Assembly: GCA_014621425.1 (NCBI GenBank)
Contig: JAANBB010000350.1
Location: 1 to 43,966 of the forward strand
DNA from: Cylindrodendrum hubeiense
Taxonomy: Eukaryota > Ascomycota > Sordariomycetes > Hypocreales > Nectriaceae
Length of the DNA stretch: 43,966 nucleotides
Reading direction: 5' to 3'
The position numbers and the translations under genes are program-made. Every line of letters begins with the position of its first letter. The stretch's first letter is position 1. This document shows, piece by piece, positions 34,291 through 43,966 of the stretch. The notes under the pieces were generated by a model, which saw nothing but the letters and a program-made list of their open reading frames with translations, had not been told where the DNA came from and ran no database searches.

Positions 34291-35215
34291 CTACGTGACT
34301 CTTGTTTCTCGCATTGTTTGCTTCTCTTGCTTGAGGCCCAACTGTCTAAGCTCCAATGCTGCACCAAATTTCCAAGGTCTCCTTTTGTACTTGAGCATCC
34401 CTTGCGCAGATGCTCGCCTTGTTGCAGAAAGGAAGTAGTCTTGGGCCCCGCAATGCGTCTCCATGGCTAGTCCACAGGACCCAGGTATCACCCCACATCT
34501 TCAGGTTCCCCCCAGCCAACACGAGCTCCTTCAAGCGCAATCATCAGCGCTCTTGGGCGACGCCTCGAGGAAGAACAGAACATGGACAAGGCACCGACTA
34601 GGCTAAACAATGCCCTGGAACGCAATGGATTCACCTCCTCGCGAACATAATCCAACAGGACATAATGCTGCCAATGTCTTTGAGCAAACCTTGCGAGTTG
34701 CCAACCGTTGACATTAACCCACAGTGTCAATACGCAATGCCGAAAGCCAAGAACCTTCCATCCGTCTTCCCGCACTACATGTGCACCACAATTGTAAGGG
34801 AAAACATGTGGCTAATGAACTATTCGGCGTCCACATTCGGGACAACAATGGACAAAGACGTGTCGTTTTGGAGCATGGCACAACCATGGACATCATCGGT
34901 AGCATGACACTCAGGTGGGCTGCAATCGTGGGTCCGGAGAGGATGGTACGCTTGCCATCGGGATGGCCATTGACAGATGTCGACCGCCTTCTTGTCGCCG
35001 CAGATAAATGTGTGATTGTTCTGTAGAGAATTAGACGCAGAAAATGATGCTCCTGGGATGTTTGAATGGGTTCCAAAAGAGAACTTGGCCAGGCATTCAT
35101 TGATGAGCTAGATGCGGGGCATCTGACGAGGTTGTCCAGTTGAAGCCCAACCCAGTCAGGTTTCTGGCTTGTGTGGCTGGGTGATTCAGGTGGTTGCCGT
35201 CATCATGGTCATTGT

Positions 35216-35419
35216 TGCGCAGAAATTGGCTGCGCAGAAATCTGGCTGGGCTGCGCAGGGGGAAAGTTGTTTGCGCAGGGACGAGTGTGAGTGCGCAGAA
35301 ACCTGGGTGTAAGTCCGTTACTGTCACTGCGCAGAAGGCTTCCGTAGCGACGAAGCCCCTCCATAAGACGTTTTTCAGATTGCGCGCGCAAAACAACCCT
35401 GCACAACAGCTACTGCGCA
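35216..35419. repeat. Cluster of TGCGCA palindromes
   Basis: Perfect TGCGCA hexamers start at 35216, 35231, 35252, 35272, 35292, 35338 and 35414, with a longer palindrome TGCGCGCGCA at 35381. The first six are followed by G. Flanks of copies 1, 2 and 5 share AGAAA-Y-TGG, so they may derive from a degenerate ~15-21 bp tandem repeat. Three successive spacings are 21, 20 and 20 bp. One such hexamer is expected about every 4 kb in random DNA. Confidence 0.75.
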
Positions 35420-36571
35420 CCCGTATTCACTGTGCAAACTCATATTTACTACTCAATCTACCGAACATGTTGCACTTCGAATTAGCCGATATTTCTATGA
35501 GTTGTTAGTAGGAGCCTGGAACGACAGACACACGTTATCAACAATGATGTCGAGGATTCATCATGTTCCTCACTCTACCAAAGTAAGAGGCCATATGTTG
35601 CTCTAGTCTTTTCGAAATGGCAGCTCTGAATTGGAAGGCCTCCAAAGGCTCGTTAAACCCCCGGAATATATGGAAGGAGGGCTATGGGTCGGTTTTGCGA
35701 TCCACCCTGGCAAACGAGCGTTCAATTTCTTCCAACTCACCGGTTTATCTAACGCCTTATTAAACCGTGAGACTCAGTGACGATTATCAACTTTAAGAGA
35801 GTAGTACATAGGATTCCTTCAGAACCATGTCTCAAGTTACATTTACTGCTCTAGACAGTCACCCTGTCCTATTCATGGAAGAAATGACCGGCTTTCTCCT
35901 GCCCAATATCCCCACGTTCATCATTCTCACAGCCTCCCATACTATCACCTGTCACAACAAATGACCTTACTGAGAGGGTAAATACCTCTTCCTAAGGAAG
36001 TACCCAGCTTCATTGAGGTAAACGTAATAAGAGAACCTGCATCTACCCGATATCCGCTGCAGCTATGCATGATGATTGGGCGCCACTTGGTGGATTCGGC
36101 AGCAAGGAGAGACACAAGGCTGGGCTTAGCAAATGGGAATAACGGGCGAGAGATCATTCAAAACCATCCAGTTTCCCTTCTCTTACATGTCTTTGTTTAA
36201 CACAGGCAAAATGGCAGTGACTTGCTTAACTCCGTGGTGGCATGTCTGCGACTCTAGGGTAGCCTTATCGCTTTCGCTGTTATCTAATCTCCGCCGCCAA
36301 TGTCGTCACAAGCTTCGGAGCTCTCCCACCCACCTCACACCTCAAACTTCCATTCTAATCATCCTGCAGCATCGATATTCCATCAAAATAGGCATTATTT
36401 AATTTAGTATATCTGCTGTCTGATTCATACTTGACACTCAAAGCCTACTGGGTTGCTTCCGTCTTCAGGCCAGACAGCTTCCCCTCTTCACGCCTCGCTT
36501 AGCAAGCATTCACTACTGCCGAGTGTCCCGCCACCCTCATTCTTCATTGCGCTTCCGCAATAGAAGTCACC

Positions 36572-38718
36572 ATGGAGACACCCGACAACGGGGGGAGCTC
36601 AGAATCCCAGTCTGCGGCTCATAGCCACGGCCAAAGCGATGACGAAGCCCCGGAGCGTCTCGCAGGCGGGCCCCCATTCTGGTACTACGACATGGATCAT
36701 GAGGACGATGACGAGGAAGATGGCGACGATCCCGACTACCATGATCAACCAGAGGAAGACGATGTATTCGAGGGTGAGTAGAAATTTTTATCTCGTCATA
36801 TGAACTCTGGACTGATGAATTTTGATAGACGTGGGCAATGGTGTCATTAGCCTTGCCGCCGTCGAGGCAGGTGATGAAGATGACGAGGATGAGGGCGACA
36901 ATGATGATGACGATGCAAGTGCAGAACGGATCTTAGATTTACTACGAAGTACCTACAATCCCCCTCTCTGCATGCGCCGCTCCGACGACTGACTCCTATA
37001 TCTAGCCGGTGCCAGAACAGGAGTGTTGACTAGAGGTCAACTCCTCGCCCTAATGCGCAACCCAGAGCTGACCAATGTCTTGTTCCAAGACGATTTCGAA
37101 AGCGACGCCGAGTTTCTTCAGTGGCCACCGCGGAGACATAGACCGACGACACCCAAAGACCCAAGGCGCTTCCCCAAGATCCCAAGTGAGGAAGGCACCA
37201 AGCTGATGCGGTCTGGGGCCTTTGGTGCGAATGACTACAACTTACGTGCCAAGAAGCATCTCGCCCAAAGGATGCTGGAGAGTGAGCTAGCTATTGGTAG
37301 CCAAGGAGAGCGAAACAGGAACAGAGACCTGGTAACGCAGGTACGTTGATTGACGACAAACTCTTTTGGACCTCACATTGACCTCTCGCTTAGAGCTTGA
37401 TCCCGCGCAGCAGGGCAGAGCAGATCATTCATTTCGACGACCCTGTATACTCAGGCCAGTTTTCAGACGACGGCAACTTCTTTTTCGCTTGCTCCCAGGA
37501 CTTCAAGGTCCGAATGTACAACACGTCAAATCCTTACAACTGGAAGCACTACAAGACGGTCAGCTATCCCTGGGGGCAGTGGACTCTCACGGACGCATCG
37601 TTGAGTCCTGACAACAAATGGCTTGCCTACACGTCCATCCAATCCTTGGTTTCGATCGCGCCGACGGACCCGAACGATACGGGAGACCCTTATACCTTGG
37701 AACTCGATGATGGAACCAGGCGAGGATTTCGGAGAACTTCTTTCGGTATCTGGTCTATCCGATTCTCAGGAGATGGAAGGGAGCTCGTAGCCGGAACGAG
37801 TTCGTCCTCGGTCGTGGTGTACGATATTGAATCTCGGACAGTGCTACACAACATCCAAGCTCACAATGATGATGTCAACGCTGTTTGCTTTGCCGACAAG
37901 AAGTCATCGAACATCCTCTACTCTGGATCCGACGATACGACTATTAAAGTGTGGGATCGTCGATGCATGGGCTCAACTAGGGAAGTGGGCGCGTTTGTTG
38001 GCCACATTGAAGGATTGACATACATTGACAGCAAGGGTGACGGTCGTTATCTTCTCAGCAACGGCAAGGACCAGAGTATGAAACTTTGGGACCTGCGCAT
38101 GGCCTATGGCACTGATAGGTTCCACGAAATTGATCCTTCGCACCACCCGGTTAGCGACTTTGACTATCGAGGTGGCACATACGACGACGAGGACTGGGAT
38201 CCCCACCCGAAGGATAACTCTGTGGTGACTTTCCGAGGCCACAAGGTGCTCCGGACTCTCATCAGATGCCACTTCTCGCCAGAGTCGTCGACCAATTCGC
38301 GATACGTGTACTCGGGCAGCGCCGACGGAAAGGTGCATATTTGGAACATGGATGCCACACCGGCAGGGACCGTGGACGTCAAGAAGGCAACAATGGGAAC
38401 GCGGCCGGCCGATCAGCATTCCCGCTTCATGCACCTTGATGAGCCTGGCGGTTGGGGAACAGTTGTTCGCGATGCGAGCTGGCATCCCAGCGCTCCAGTC
38501 CTCGTTGGTAAGTGTGGTCGCATGATTGCCATGGAACAACCGCTGACAATGAAACAGCGTCTGCGTGGAACGGGTACAATATGGCACGGGGAACTTGTAC
38601 GCTGCATTCATTCAACGATGCGATGGACGATGAAGGAGAGCCGCCGATGGGACGGAGTGTCAATGATGTTCTGCAGCCGTCTCCACACTTGTTCCAGTCA
38701 ACGTATCCGATTCCTTAG
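36572..38718 (+). CDS. WD40 protein, DCAF11/WDR23-type CRL4 substrate receptor
   Basis: Probable DDB1-CUL4-associated factor 11 homologue, a substrate receptor of CRL4 ubiquitin ligases; human DCAF11 controls NRF2 turnover. Five exons: 36572-36773, 36829-36948, 37006-37340, 37394-38507, 38558-38718; 643 aa. Introns are 50-57 bp and keep frame. The N-terminal ~110 residues are extremely acidic (Asp/Glu runs such as DHEDDDEEDGDD). A conserved block, TGVLTRGQLLALMRNPELTN, precedes LLR/IPRSRAEQIIHFDDPVYS, the characteristic lead-in to the propeller of this family. WD repeats include DVNAVCFADKK...SGSDDTTIKVWDRR and GDGRYLLSNGKDQSMKLWDLR. Both end in WDxR, the box that contacts DDB1. The last exon carries ASAWNGY and a tail ending STYPIP. 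Without splicing at 38508 the frame runs on to 38968, but that extension lacks family features. Confidence 0.92.
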
Positions 38719-40288
38719 ATTTTGTAGAATGCAGTTGGCTGTTTATCTGTACACTATCACTAGTCGTCTGGCAGTCGTTTCTCCATCAGCTCTGGACAGC
38801 CGCTTTAATGTGAAGGGGACATTTGATGTCAAGGGTGATTCGGATCCTGTGCAGTGCTATGTACTACGTAGTAGGCCAGTGCAGATAGTTAACGCGCTAA
38901 CGGGGGCCCCATGCACTCAGTCGACGCTTATCCGTAATTCCGAGGCCAGATATCGTCAAAGGAAGTAGGTACGGTAGGTACGGTAGGTAGGTATGTACGG
39001 AGGTAGCGGGCTGTTTGTTGTTCCGGTCATCGTTGGCTCGTCAGTGCGTTCGTCAGTGCAAACAGCCACAGGAGGCAGCAAACACGCCACAGAACCAGCC
39101 ACTGCCTAGCATGTGAGACCAGCGCAAAAATGCGGACCTCTGTGGCTTTGTTTGCGTGCTAGGCTAACCTAAGGTAAGTAGTTAGGTAAGGTACCTCCTA
39201 CCTACAGTTGTTTGGGACACCTGGAACACGGAAGAGGTGGCCCGTGCCCTGCCGCAGCAGCCTTGCCCATTGTGAGTCCCCAGACCCAGACCCAGCCCGA
39301 ACTGGGTTTTTGGCTTTTGGGCTTGGCCTGGTCTTTTGCTGGCGAAGCTCCCCCGAAGGCAAAGAGCTGCTGTACAATTCTGCAACCTACAACTCCACTT
39401 CTTCTTCTTGTCTCTTCTCTCTTGCCCGCGATCCCCGGACAGAGTCGACGAGAACTGCATAACCTTCCTTCTTTTCTCGACCATTGCCGGCGCATTTTCT
39501 CCCCAGCTGCAGCTTCCCGTCTCGCTCGGCGCCTTGCTCGTCAGCCCAGCTCCTTGTTCCTTCTTTCCTCCGTTGCCTCGTTGCCTCGTCCCGGCCACAA
39601 TCACCAGCGCCAGAGTCTGAGTTGCAAGCGACCACAACCAGGCCCAACACACGACCCAGCGCGATTGGCCTTCCCTCGCCTCGAAACGCGCCAACTCACC
39701 AGTCCTTCGACCCTCTTGCCGCCCGCGACGCGATTGCGATAACAACGACAAACAGCGAAACTACAACAACTACGACAACTCGGCCGATTGAGGGACAGCG
39801 CTCGCCGAGCAGAAGTGGTTGGTTTCGCCGGGTTTGCGGAGACTACACTGGGTTAGGTTCCACCCGCTCCTGCCTGTACTTGAGCTTGTTCAGATCGTCT
39901 GAAGGCGAGACGTCGAGGATTGCAAGCACAGAGCTTCGTTCTCAAGATTGGATCTTGTGAAAGGGTCTGCGTGTGTAGAGGTGTAGCCATTGCCCTCGAT
40001 CCTGTTTCCGAGGAGTGTACGTATATGAAAGCTTCCAGTTCCCGCCCGCCTTGTGCTTTTTGATCTTTCCGATCTTTTCGGTCTTTTCGTTCTTTTCGTT
40101 CTTTTCACTGGTGCCGAGGCCTGGGCTTCCCTGACGACGGAGAGACAAGTGGCTGATGTTCAAGTGTAAAGATCAGAGGACGACTCCTGTATCTCGCAGA
40201 CTAATATCACTTTTGGGCAAACACCCCGTTACTTTTCATTCTTTCTCACGCGACACTCAATTGTGTCTCGTCCCCCAACACCGTCGCC
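38719..40288. promoter_or_regulatory. Intergenic region and leader of the CPSF6-like gene
   Basis: The WD40 gene 3' UTR lies on the left. 38965-39006 is a run of GTAGGTACG-type repeats, echoed by GGTA-rich sequence at 39169-39207. From about 39380 the plus strand is CT-rich with low-complexity open frames, as expected for promoter and 5' leader; an intron in this long leader is possible. 40060-40110 has a TCTTTTCGTTC-type repeat. No separate gene is supported. Confidence 0.5.
38965..39006. repeat. GTAGGTACG-type tandem repeat
   Basis: Overlapping copies of GTAGGTACG/GTAGGTAG. Related GGTA-rich sequence recurs at 39169-39207, including the palindrome GGTACC. A simple repeat near the 3' end of the WD40 gene. 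Confidence 0.7.
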
Positions 40289-41586
40289 ATGGCCGAAGAA
40301 GACTTTGAGATCGATTTCTACGGCGATGCCAACAATGACCAGCAACAACAGCAGCCCCAGCCGCAGGAGGGGCAACGGGACGACGGACGCGATGGACATG
40401 ACTACCACCGAGATGACCGACGTCAGGATAACCACGATGACCAACACATGGACGAGCAACAACCCCACGACAACCATGGCGGATATGACGGACATGATGG
40501 GCATGACGGCCATGATGGCCATGATGGACATGACGGACATGATGACGGATCTTCTTCTCAACAAGGGACCAAGAGAAAGTCGGAGGAAGACGATCGACCC
40601 GTTGACTCCAGCGCCACTACGGCACTTATGATTTCCGAACTCAACTGGTGGACCACGGACGACGATATCCGAGGGTGGGCGAGACAAGCCGAGTGCGAGG
40701 ACGAGTTGAAGGACATTACCTTTAGCGAACATAAGGTCAACGGCAAGAGTAAAGGGCGAGTTTCGTGTGAGAACTGCATGGCATGCGGCAAGTGACTAAC
40801 TGGCTCCACAGACAAGCGTATCTCGAGTTCAGCTCTCCCCAAGCGGCAACCGCTACCAAGCACTGTATCGACCAGGTCCTGGCTGAGGGCGCACCGGGCC
40901 TGAAAAAGGTAACCATGTCGTACTGGAACCCTGGCATCAACCCCTTCAAGACTCTGCCCAAGGACGCACCGGCACGGGGCAAGGACCAAAACCGTACACC
41001 AGGCGGCCCATATAACGACCGTGGAAACATGGGCGGCGGCAACTTTGGCGGCGGCTTCCGAGGACGCGGTGGGTATAACCGCGGCAACATGAACCAGGGG
41101 GGCAACTTCAACCGCAACTTCAACAACAATAATAACAACATGGGATTCAATAACAACATGGGCGGTGGCGGCTTCAATGGAAACATGGGTGGCGGTGGCG
41201 GCAACTTTGGCTTCAACAACCGCGGCGGCATGATGGGCGGCGGTATGCGCGGTGGTCCCGGCGGCATGCGAGGCGGTCGTGGAGGTGGCATGATGGGCAT
41301 GAACCCCATGGGCGGGATGCAAATGGGAATGCCCGGCAACATGAACATGGGAATGATGGGTCCCAATGGAATGCCTGGTAAGCCGACATGTTCTATCCCC
41401 ATTGCCCCTGGCGGTCTCGGTCTCGAGTTCAGCACAACTAACAACATGATAGGTTTCCAAGGCATGCCCCCCAACTTCAACCCCGGATTCGGATTCAACC
41501 AAAACCAAAACCAAGGCGGCGGCGGTGGTGGTGGAGGTGGCGACTGGGGCAACCCTCACGGCGCCAAGCGACCACGACCAGAGTAG
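40289..41586 (+). CDS. RRM protein, CPSF6-like subunit of cleavage factor I
   Basis: Likely fungal counterpart of CPSF6/CFIm68, a nuclear factor in pre-mRNA cleavage and polyadenylation. Exons: 40289-40764, 40812-41377, 41453-41586; 391 aa. The N-terminus (MAEEDFEIDFYGD) is acidic and Gln-rich, followed by a His/Asp-rich repeat of consecutive GHD units (40490-40549). The single RRM starts near residue 112: RNP2-like TALMISELNWWTTDDDI, where WWTTD is the hallmark of CPSF6/7 RRMs, then VNGKSKGR at the exon 1/2 junction and QAYLEFSSPQAATATKHCID. The C-terminal half is RGG/Gly/Asn/Met low complexity (GFRGRGGYNRGN, GGMMGGGMRGG, MGGMQMGMPGNMNMGMMG), ending in a basic KRPRPE. The first junction uses donor GTGTGA and reads RVSQAYLEF; it is the least certain. 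The second intron (41378-41452) has no stop and is a multiple of three, so retention would insert 25 codons in frame. Confidence 0.87.
40490..40549 (+). repeat. GHD-coding 9-bp tandem repeat inside the CPSF6-like gene
   Basis: Six or seven near-perfect GGN-CAT-GAY units encode consecutive Gly-His-Asp triplets. Third positions vary (T/C), so the repeat is maintained at protein level as well as by DNA slippage. Copy number is a candidate polymorphism. Confidence 0.85.
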
Positions 41587-42332
41587 GATGCTGGCAGTCG
41601 CTTTGCCCCGGCGTGGAAATGGATGCACAACCGCCCATGACCACGGTTTCTTCCATCAAGGACACGAGGGCCAGTAATGCAGACCCGGGATCGACCTGAG
41701 CTGCGTCGAAATTTTGAACGCGATACTTGACGAGAGTGGACTTAAATCAGGAACGTTTTACATTGTGTATTGTCAGAAATGGAGATGGGGGAATAGGGTG
41801 GTTGTCGGAATCGGGATTTCTCCAGTGTATCATAGAATCAGGCATGTAAGGCTAGGATCTGGCGTAAACAGAGCGTTCGTGAAATTCATTTCTGGTGTAT
41901 GGTGTGGTGTTAGTCGTTTTGTGAGAATTGGTTGCATGTTCTTATGCATGTGAGATGCTGGTCGTGTGAGGATCTCACTCGAAATTTAACTCACTCTATA
42001 TAGTCTACATGAAACTCTTCGTACGGCGAGGACAACATTAATCAACTCAATTGGGCTAAATGGAGATTTATTTGCACTCTAAGCTGGTCGCAATATATCG
42101 AATCATGGTTGATCTTGCTGTGTATGGTGGTCTATTTTTGCTGGCATGATCCGTCCGCCCACCCCGGGCTTTTTGTAGCGGCGCGGCCCCACTGCAAGCT
42201 CCGATCCGATCCCACATCGGGCCATCATACGAGCTTCGTCTCTTGCAGCTCCGACTTCAACTTCCACAACTCCACCCTCACCACCTGCCAGTCGCCAATT
42301 ACCCGTCAATCCACCCCGAACTGCGACTCGCC
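41587..42332. other. Intergenic region before COQ4
   Basis: The first ~500 bp look like the 3' UTR and terminator of the CPSF6-like gene (AT-rich). The last ~200 bp, CA/CT-rich, are the COQ4 leader. No gene is seen. Confidence 0.5.
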
Positions 42333-43290
42333 ATGGAGGCTGCTATTCCACGCATTCGTGCGGTGGCCGCCGCCGGACAGACCCAGCTTCTGCGGTCTGC
42401 GGTCTGCGCAACCTGCGCTTCATCTTCCTCCTCCTCGTCCCGCCGCCACTTCTCCGTCTTCAACCGGCCGCAGCCCAACTATCCTGGCCATGTTCCATTG
42501 ACCAAGATTGAACGAGCTGGCCTGGCTGTCGGGGCCAGTGTCATGTCCTTCTTCGACCCCTACCGCCATGGTACGACACCTCCCCCGCTATCATCGTTTC
42601 CTTGCTGGCAATGGGCTCCCCGGGACTGACACTTCATTGCTAGACCTCATCGCCGCCACGGGCGAGGCGACCGCAACTCCCTACTTCATCTACCGCCTCC
42701 GCGACGCCATGCTGGCGGATCCGACCGGCCGCCGCATCCTCCGCCAGCGCCCGCTCATCTCCTCCAAAACACTCTCCCTCCCGGCTCTCCGCAACCTCCC
42801 CGCCAACAGCGTGGGCCGAGCCTACGTCGGCTGGCTCGACCGCGAAGGCGTCTCTCCCGACACACGATCTCGGGTGCGCTACATCGACGACGAGGAGTGT
42901 GCCTACGTCATGCAGCGCTACCGCGAGTGCCACGACTTCTACCACGCCCTCACCGGCCTGCCCATCGTCCGCGAGGGCGAGGTCGCCCTCAAGGCGTTCG
43001 AGTTTGCCAACACCCTGCTGCCCATGACGGGCCTGAGCATCTTCGCCGCGGCCACAATGAAGCGCGGCGAGCGCCAGCGCTTTGCGTCCATCTACCTGCC
43101 ATGGGCTATCCGGAACGGCGCCCGCGGGAAGGACGTAATCAACGTGTTCTGGGAGGAGCGGCTGGAGGATGACGTCGACGAGCTGAGGGCCGAGCTGGGC
43201 ATCGAGCGGCCACCGGATATGAGGGACATCCGGAAGAGGGAGCGGGAGCAGAAGAAGCGGCTGCAGGAGCTGAAGGAGCGAGGCTTTTGA
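42333..43290 (+). CDS. COQ4: Ubiquinone biosynthesis protein COQ4, mitochondrial
   Basis: COQ4 belongs to the mitochondrial inner-membrane CoQ synthome; recent work assigns it decarboxylation/hydroxylation of the ring precursor. Two exons, 42333-42570 and 42644-43290, intron 73 bp, 294 aa. The N-terminal ~45 residues are Ala/Ser/Arg-rich with few acids ([13 protein letters not shown]), a mitochondrial presequence. [20 protein letters not shown] is a conserved family opening. The metal-binding motif HDFYH, followed after eleven residues by Glu ([17 protein letters not shown], starting near 175), is intact. [18 protein letters not shown] and PWAIRNG are further family blocks. The end is charged ([19 protein letters not shown]). 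The ATG at 42333 was chosen because it gives the best targeting peptide; earlier codons are leader. Confidence 0.96.
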
Positions 43291-43602
43291 TACCCCGACA
43301 TACGGCCTCGTTACAATTCACCTCTTGATCGCGATGCCGCATAGGCTCATGTAATATTACACCACCGGTTTGTACTTAGTCCAATGTAAGATGGGAAAAC
43401 CAAAAGTATGGACACTCAATCAAAATCAAAGCGACGTTTTGTTTCGTCAATCTCTTCAAGTCCCCTAGGCGCAAAGGAAGGTCCTGCCTACCTCACGACC
43501 CCGTGTTGCATCCCCGTGTCGTCTCGCTCTGCCTTGTCCTATGTATACTGGGTGGTATCGTAGCAACGTCACACAGAAAACCAATTTTTCCCCATCCTAG
43601 CC
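43291..43602. other. Convergent 3' region between COQ4 and the PDCD5-like gene
   Basis: Short, with no gene; it presumably contains both 3' UTRs. Confidence 0.5.
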
Positions 43603-43875
43603 TTAGAAATCGAGCAGGTCGTCATCATCGTCCCAGGCCTTGCGACGGCTCACCACAATCTTGTCCTGCTCCTTGTTCTCCGACATGGCGTTGAGGAGGT
43701 CCTTGAGCTGGTCTTCGGTGACCTTCTGGCGCAGCTGGCCCGACTGCGCAAGCATGATGAGGCGGTCCTCGACGTCGTTGGCGCGCTCCTCCTTGACCAG
43801 GCGGATGCGGCCCAGGCGGTCGGCGGCTTCAGGGTGCAGGATCTGGTTGAGGACGTGCTGCCGGGCGTCGCTTTG
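43603..43875 (-). CDS. PDCD5/TFAR19-family protein, C-terminal exon (partial)
   Basis: The last exon of a PDCD5-family gene. These are small helical-bundle proteins conserved in archaea and eukaryotes, linked in animals to apoptosis and to the TRiC/CCT chaperonin. The exon reads QSDARQHVLNQILHPEAADR, then LGRIRLVKEERANDVEDRLI, MLAQSGQLRQKVTEDQLKDL and LNAMSENKEQDKIVVSRRKA, ending in an acidic WDDDDDLLDF, with TAA at 43605-43603. This matches the family layout (LxxIALVKPEKA..VE..LI, Arg/Lys-rich ..RRK then acidic tail). The upstream boundary is an acceptor (CTTAGACAG) at 43876-43884, with a CTAAC branch-like site near 43905. The N-terminal exon(s) lie beyond the right edge, so only about 90 of an expected ~130 residues are seen. 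Confidence 0.88.
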   Translation of the reverse strand, partial: QSDARQHVLNQILHPEAADRLGRIRLVKEERANDVEDRLIMLAQSGQLRQKVTEDQLKDLLNAMSENKEQDKIVVSRRKAWDDDDDLLDF

Positions 43876-43966
43876 CTGTCTAAGGGATCATGCACGTTAG
43901 CTTAACTGGCGACAGTTCGCGGCTGTAGCTGCTCGAAAGTAGCTGCTTGGGAGTGAGGCTCGGGCT

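Larger units (their letters stand above)
33757..36571. other. Gene-poor stretch upstream of ankyrin and WD40 genes
   Basis: 2.8 kb without a supported gene. It includes the divergent promoters of the ankyrin (-) and WD40 (+) genes, a 13-bp direct repeat at 34265-34290 and the TGCGCA array at 35216-35419. A minus-strand frame at ~34490-34870 is faintly protein-like (CCPECGRRIVH, then a stop, PHVFPYNCGAHVVREDGW, VLLDYVREEVNPL) and could be a relic, but the support is too weak to annotate it. Confidence 0.35.

Noticed and set aside
34488..34880. Minus-strand stretch with CCPECGRRIVH, a stop, then PHVFPYNCGAHVVREDGW and VLLDYVREEVNPL
   Set aside because: Faintly protein-like and Cys-rich, but only one short part is open, there is no family match and no splice model; noted as a possible relic only.
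38508..38968. Read-through of the WD40 frame past 38507
   Set aside because: A good donor at 38508 and acceptor at 38557 restore the family C-terminus (ASAWNGY...); the read-through sequence is not WD40-like.
40558..41628. Long antisense frames over the CPSF6-like gene (His/Ala/Val- and Pro/Met-rich)
   Set aside because: Mirror image of the Gly/Asn/Met-rich repeats of the real plus-strand gene.

Overview
The window looks like nuclear DNA of a filamentous ascomycete, most likely a Sordariomycete. Genes are interrupted by short GT-AG introns (47-171 bp, several with a CTRAC/CTAAC-type branch point), leaders are pyrimidine-rich, there is no operon organisation, and several families are typical of or restricted to fungi (LaeA-like methyltransferase, TRP/ML-domain membrane protein, ATP sulfurylase with an APS-kinase-like tail, stand-alone CorA-like protein, F-box/ankyrin protein). 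The species cannot be fixed from the sequence alone. No tRNA, rRNA, CRISPR or intact transposon was seen.

Layout. 0.6-1.9 kb (+): LaeA-like SAM methyltransferase. 2.7-5.7 kb (-): TRP-like channel/transporter with a signal peptide and a long cytosolic tail. 5.7-13.6 kb: about 8 kb with no intact gene, but with two stretches that look like decayed genes (about 7.9-8.4 kb minus, 9.4-10.2 kb plus) and a degenerate 41-bp repeat. 13.7-15.7 kb (+): ATP sulfurylase, five exons. 18.0-20.7 kb (+): large low-complexity fungal protein of unknown function. 22.0-23.6 kb (-): Gdt1-type cation/H+ exchanger. 24.7-25.7 kb (+): endonuclease/exonuclease/phosphatase-fold enzyme.

25.8-36.5 kb is a more AT-rich, gene-sparse accessory stretch. 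It carries a small bZIP factor (+), a seven-exon CorA-like two-TM protein (-) that must be assembled from short exons, and an F-box/ankyrin-repeat protein (-). Upstream lies a strongly clustered TGCGCA palindrome array. From 36.5 kb housekeeping genes resume: a DCAF11/WDR23-type WD40 protein (+), a CPSF6-like RRM protein of pre-mRNA 3'-end processing (+), mitochondrial COQ4 (+), and the 3' part of a PDCD5-family gene (-) running off the right edge.

The housekeeping genes belong to unrelated pathways (sulfate assimilation, Golgi ion homeostasis, CRL4 ubiquitin ligase, mRNA 3' processing, ubiquinone synthesis), so the window is not a biosynthetic cluster. The most unusual content is the CorA-like/ankyrin gene pair, the decayed genes in the gene-poor stretch, the TGCGCA array and a stop-free, multiple-of-three intron in the CPSF6-like gene. 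I did not find a clearly new multi-gene system. All gene models are manual splice predictions without transcript evidence.
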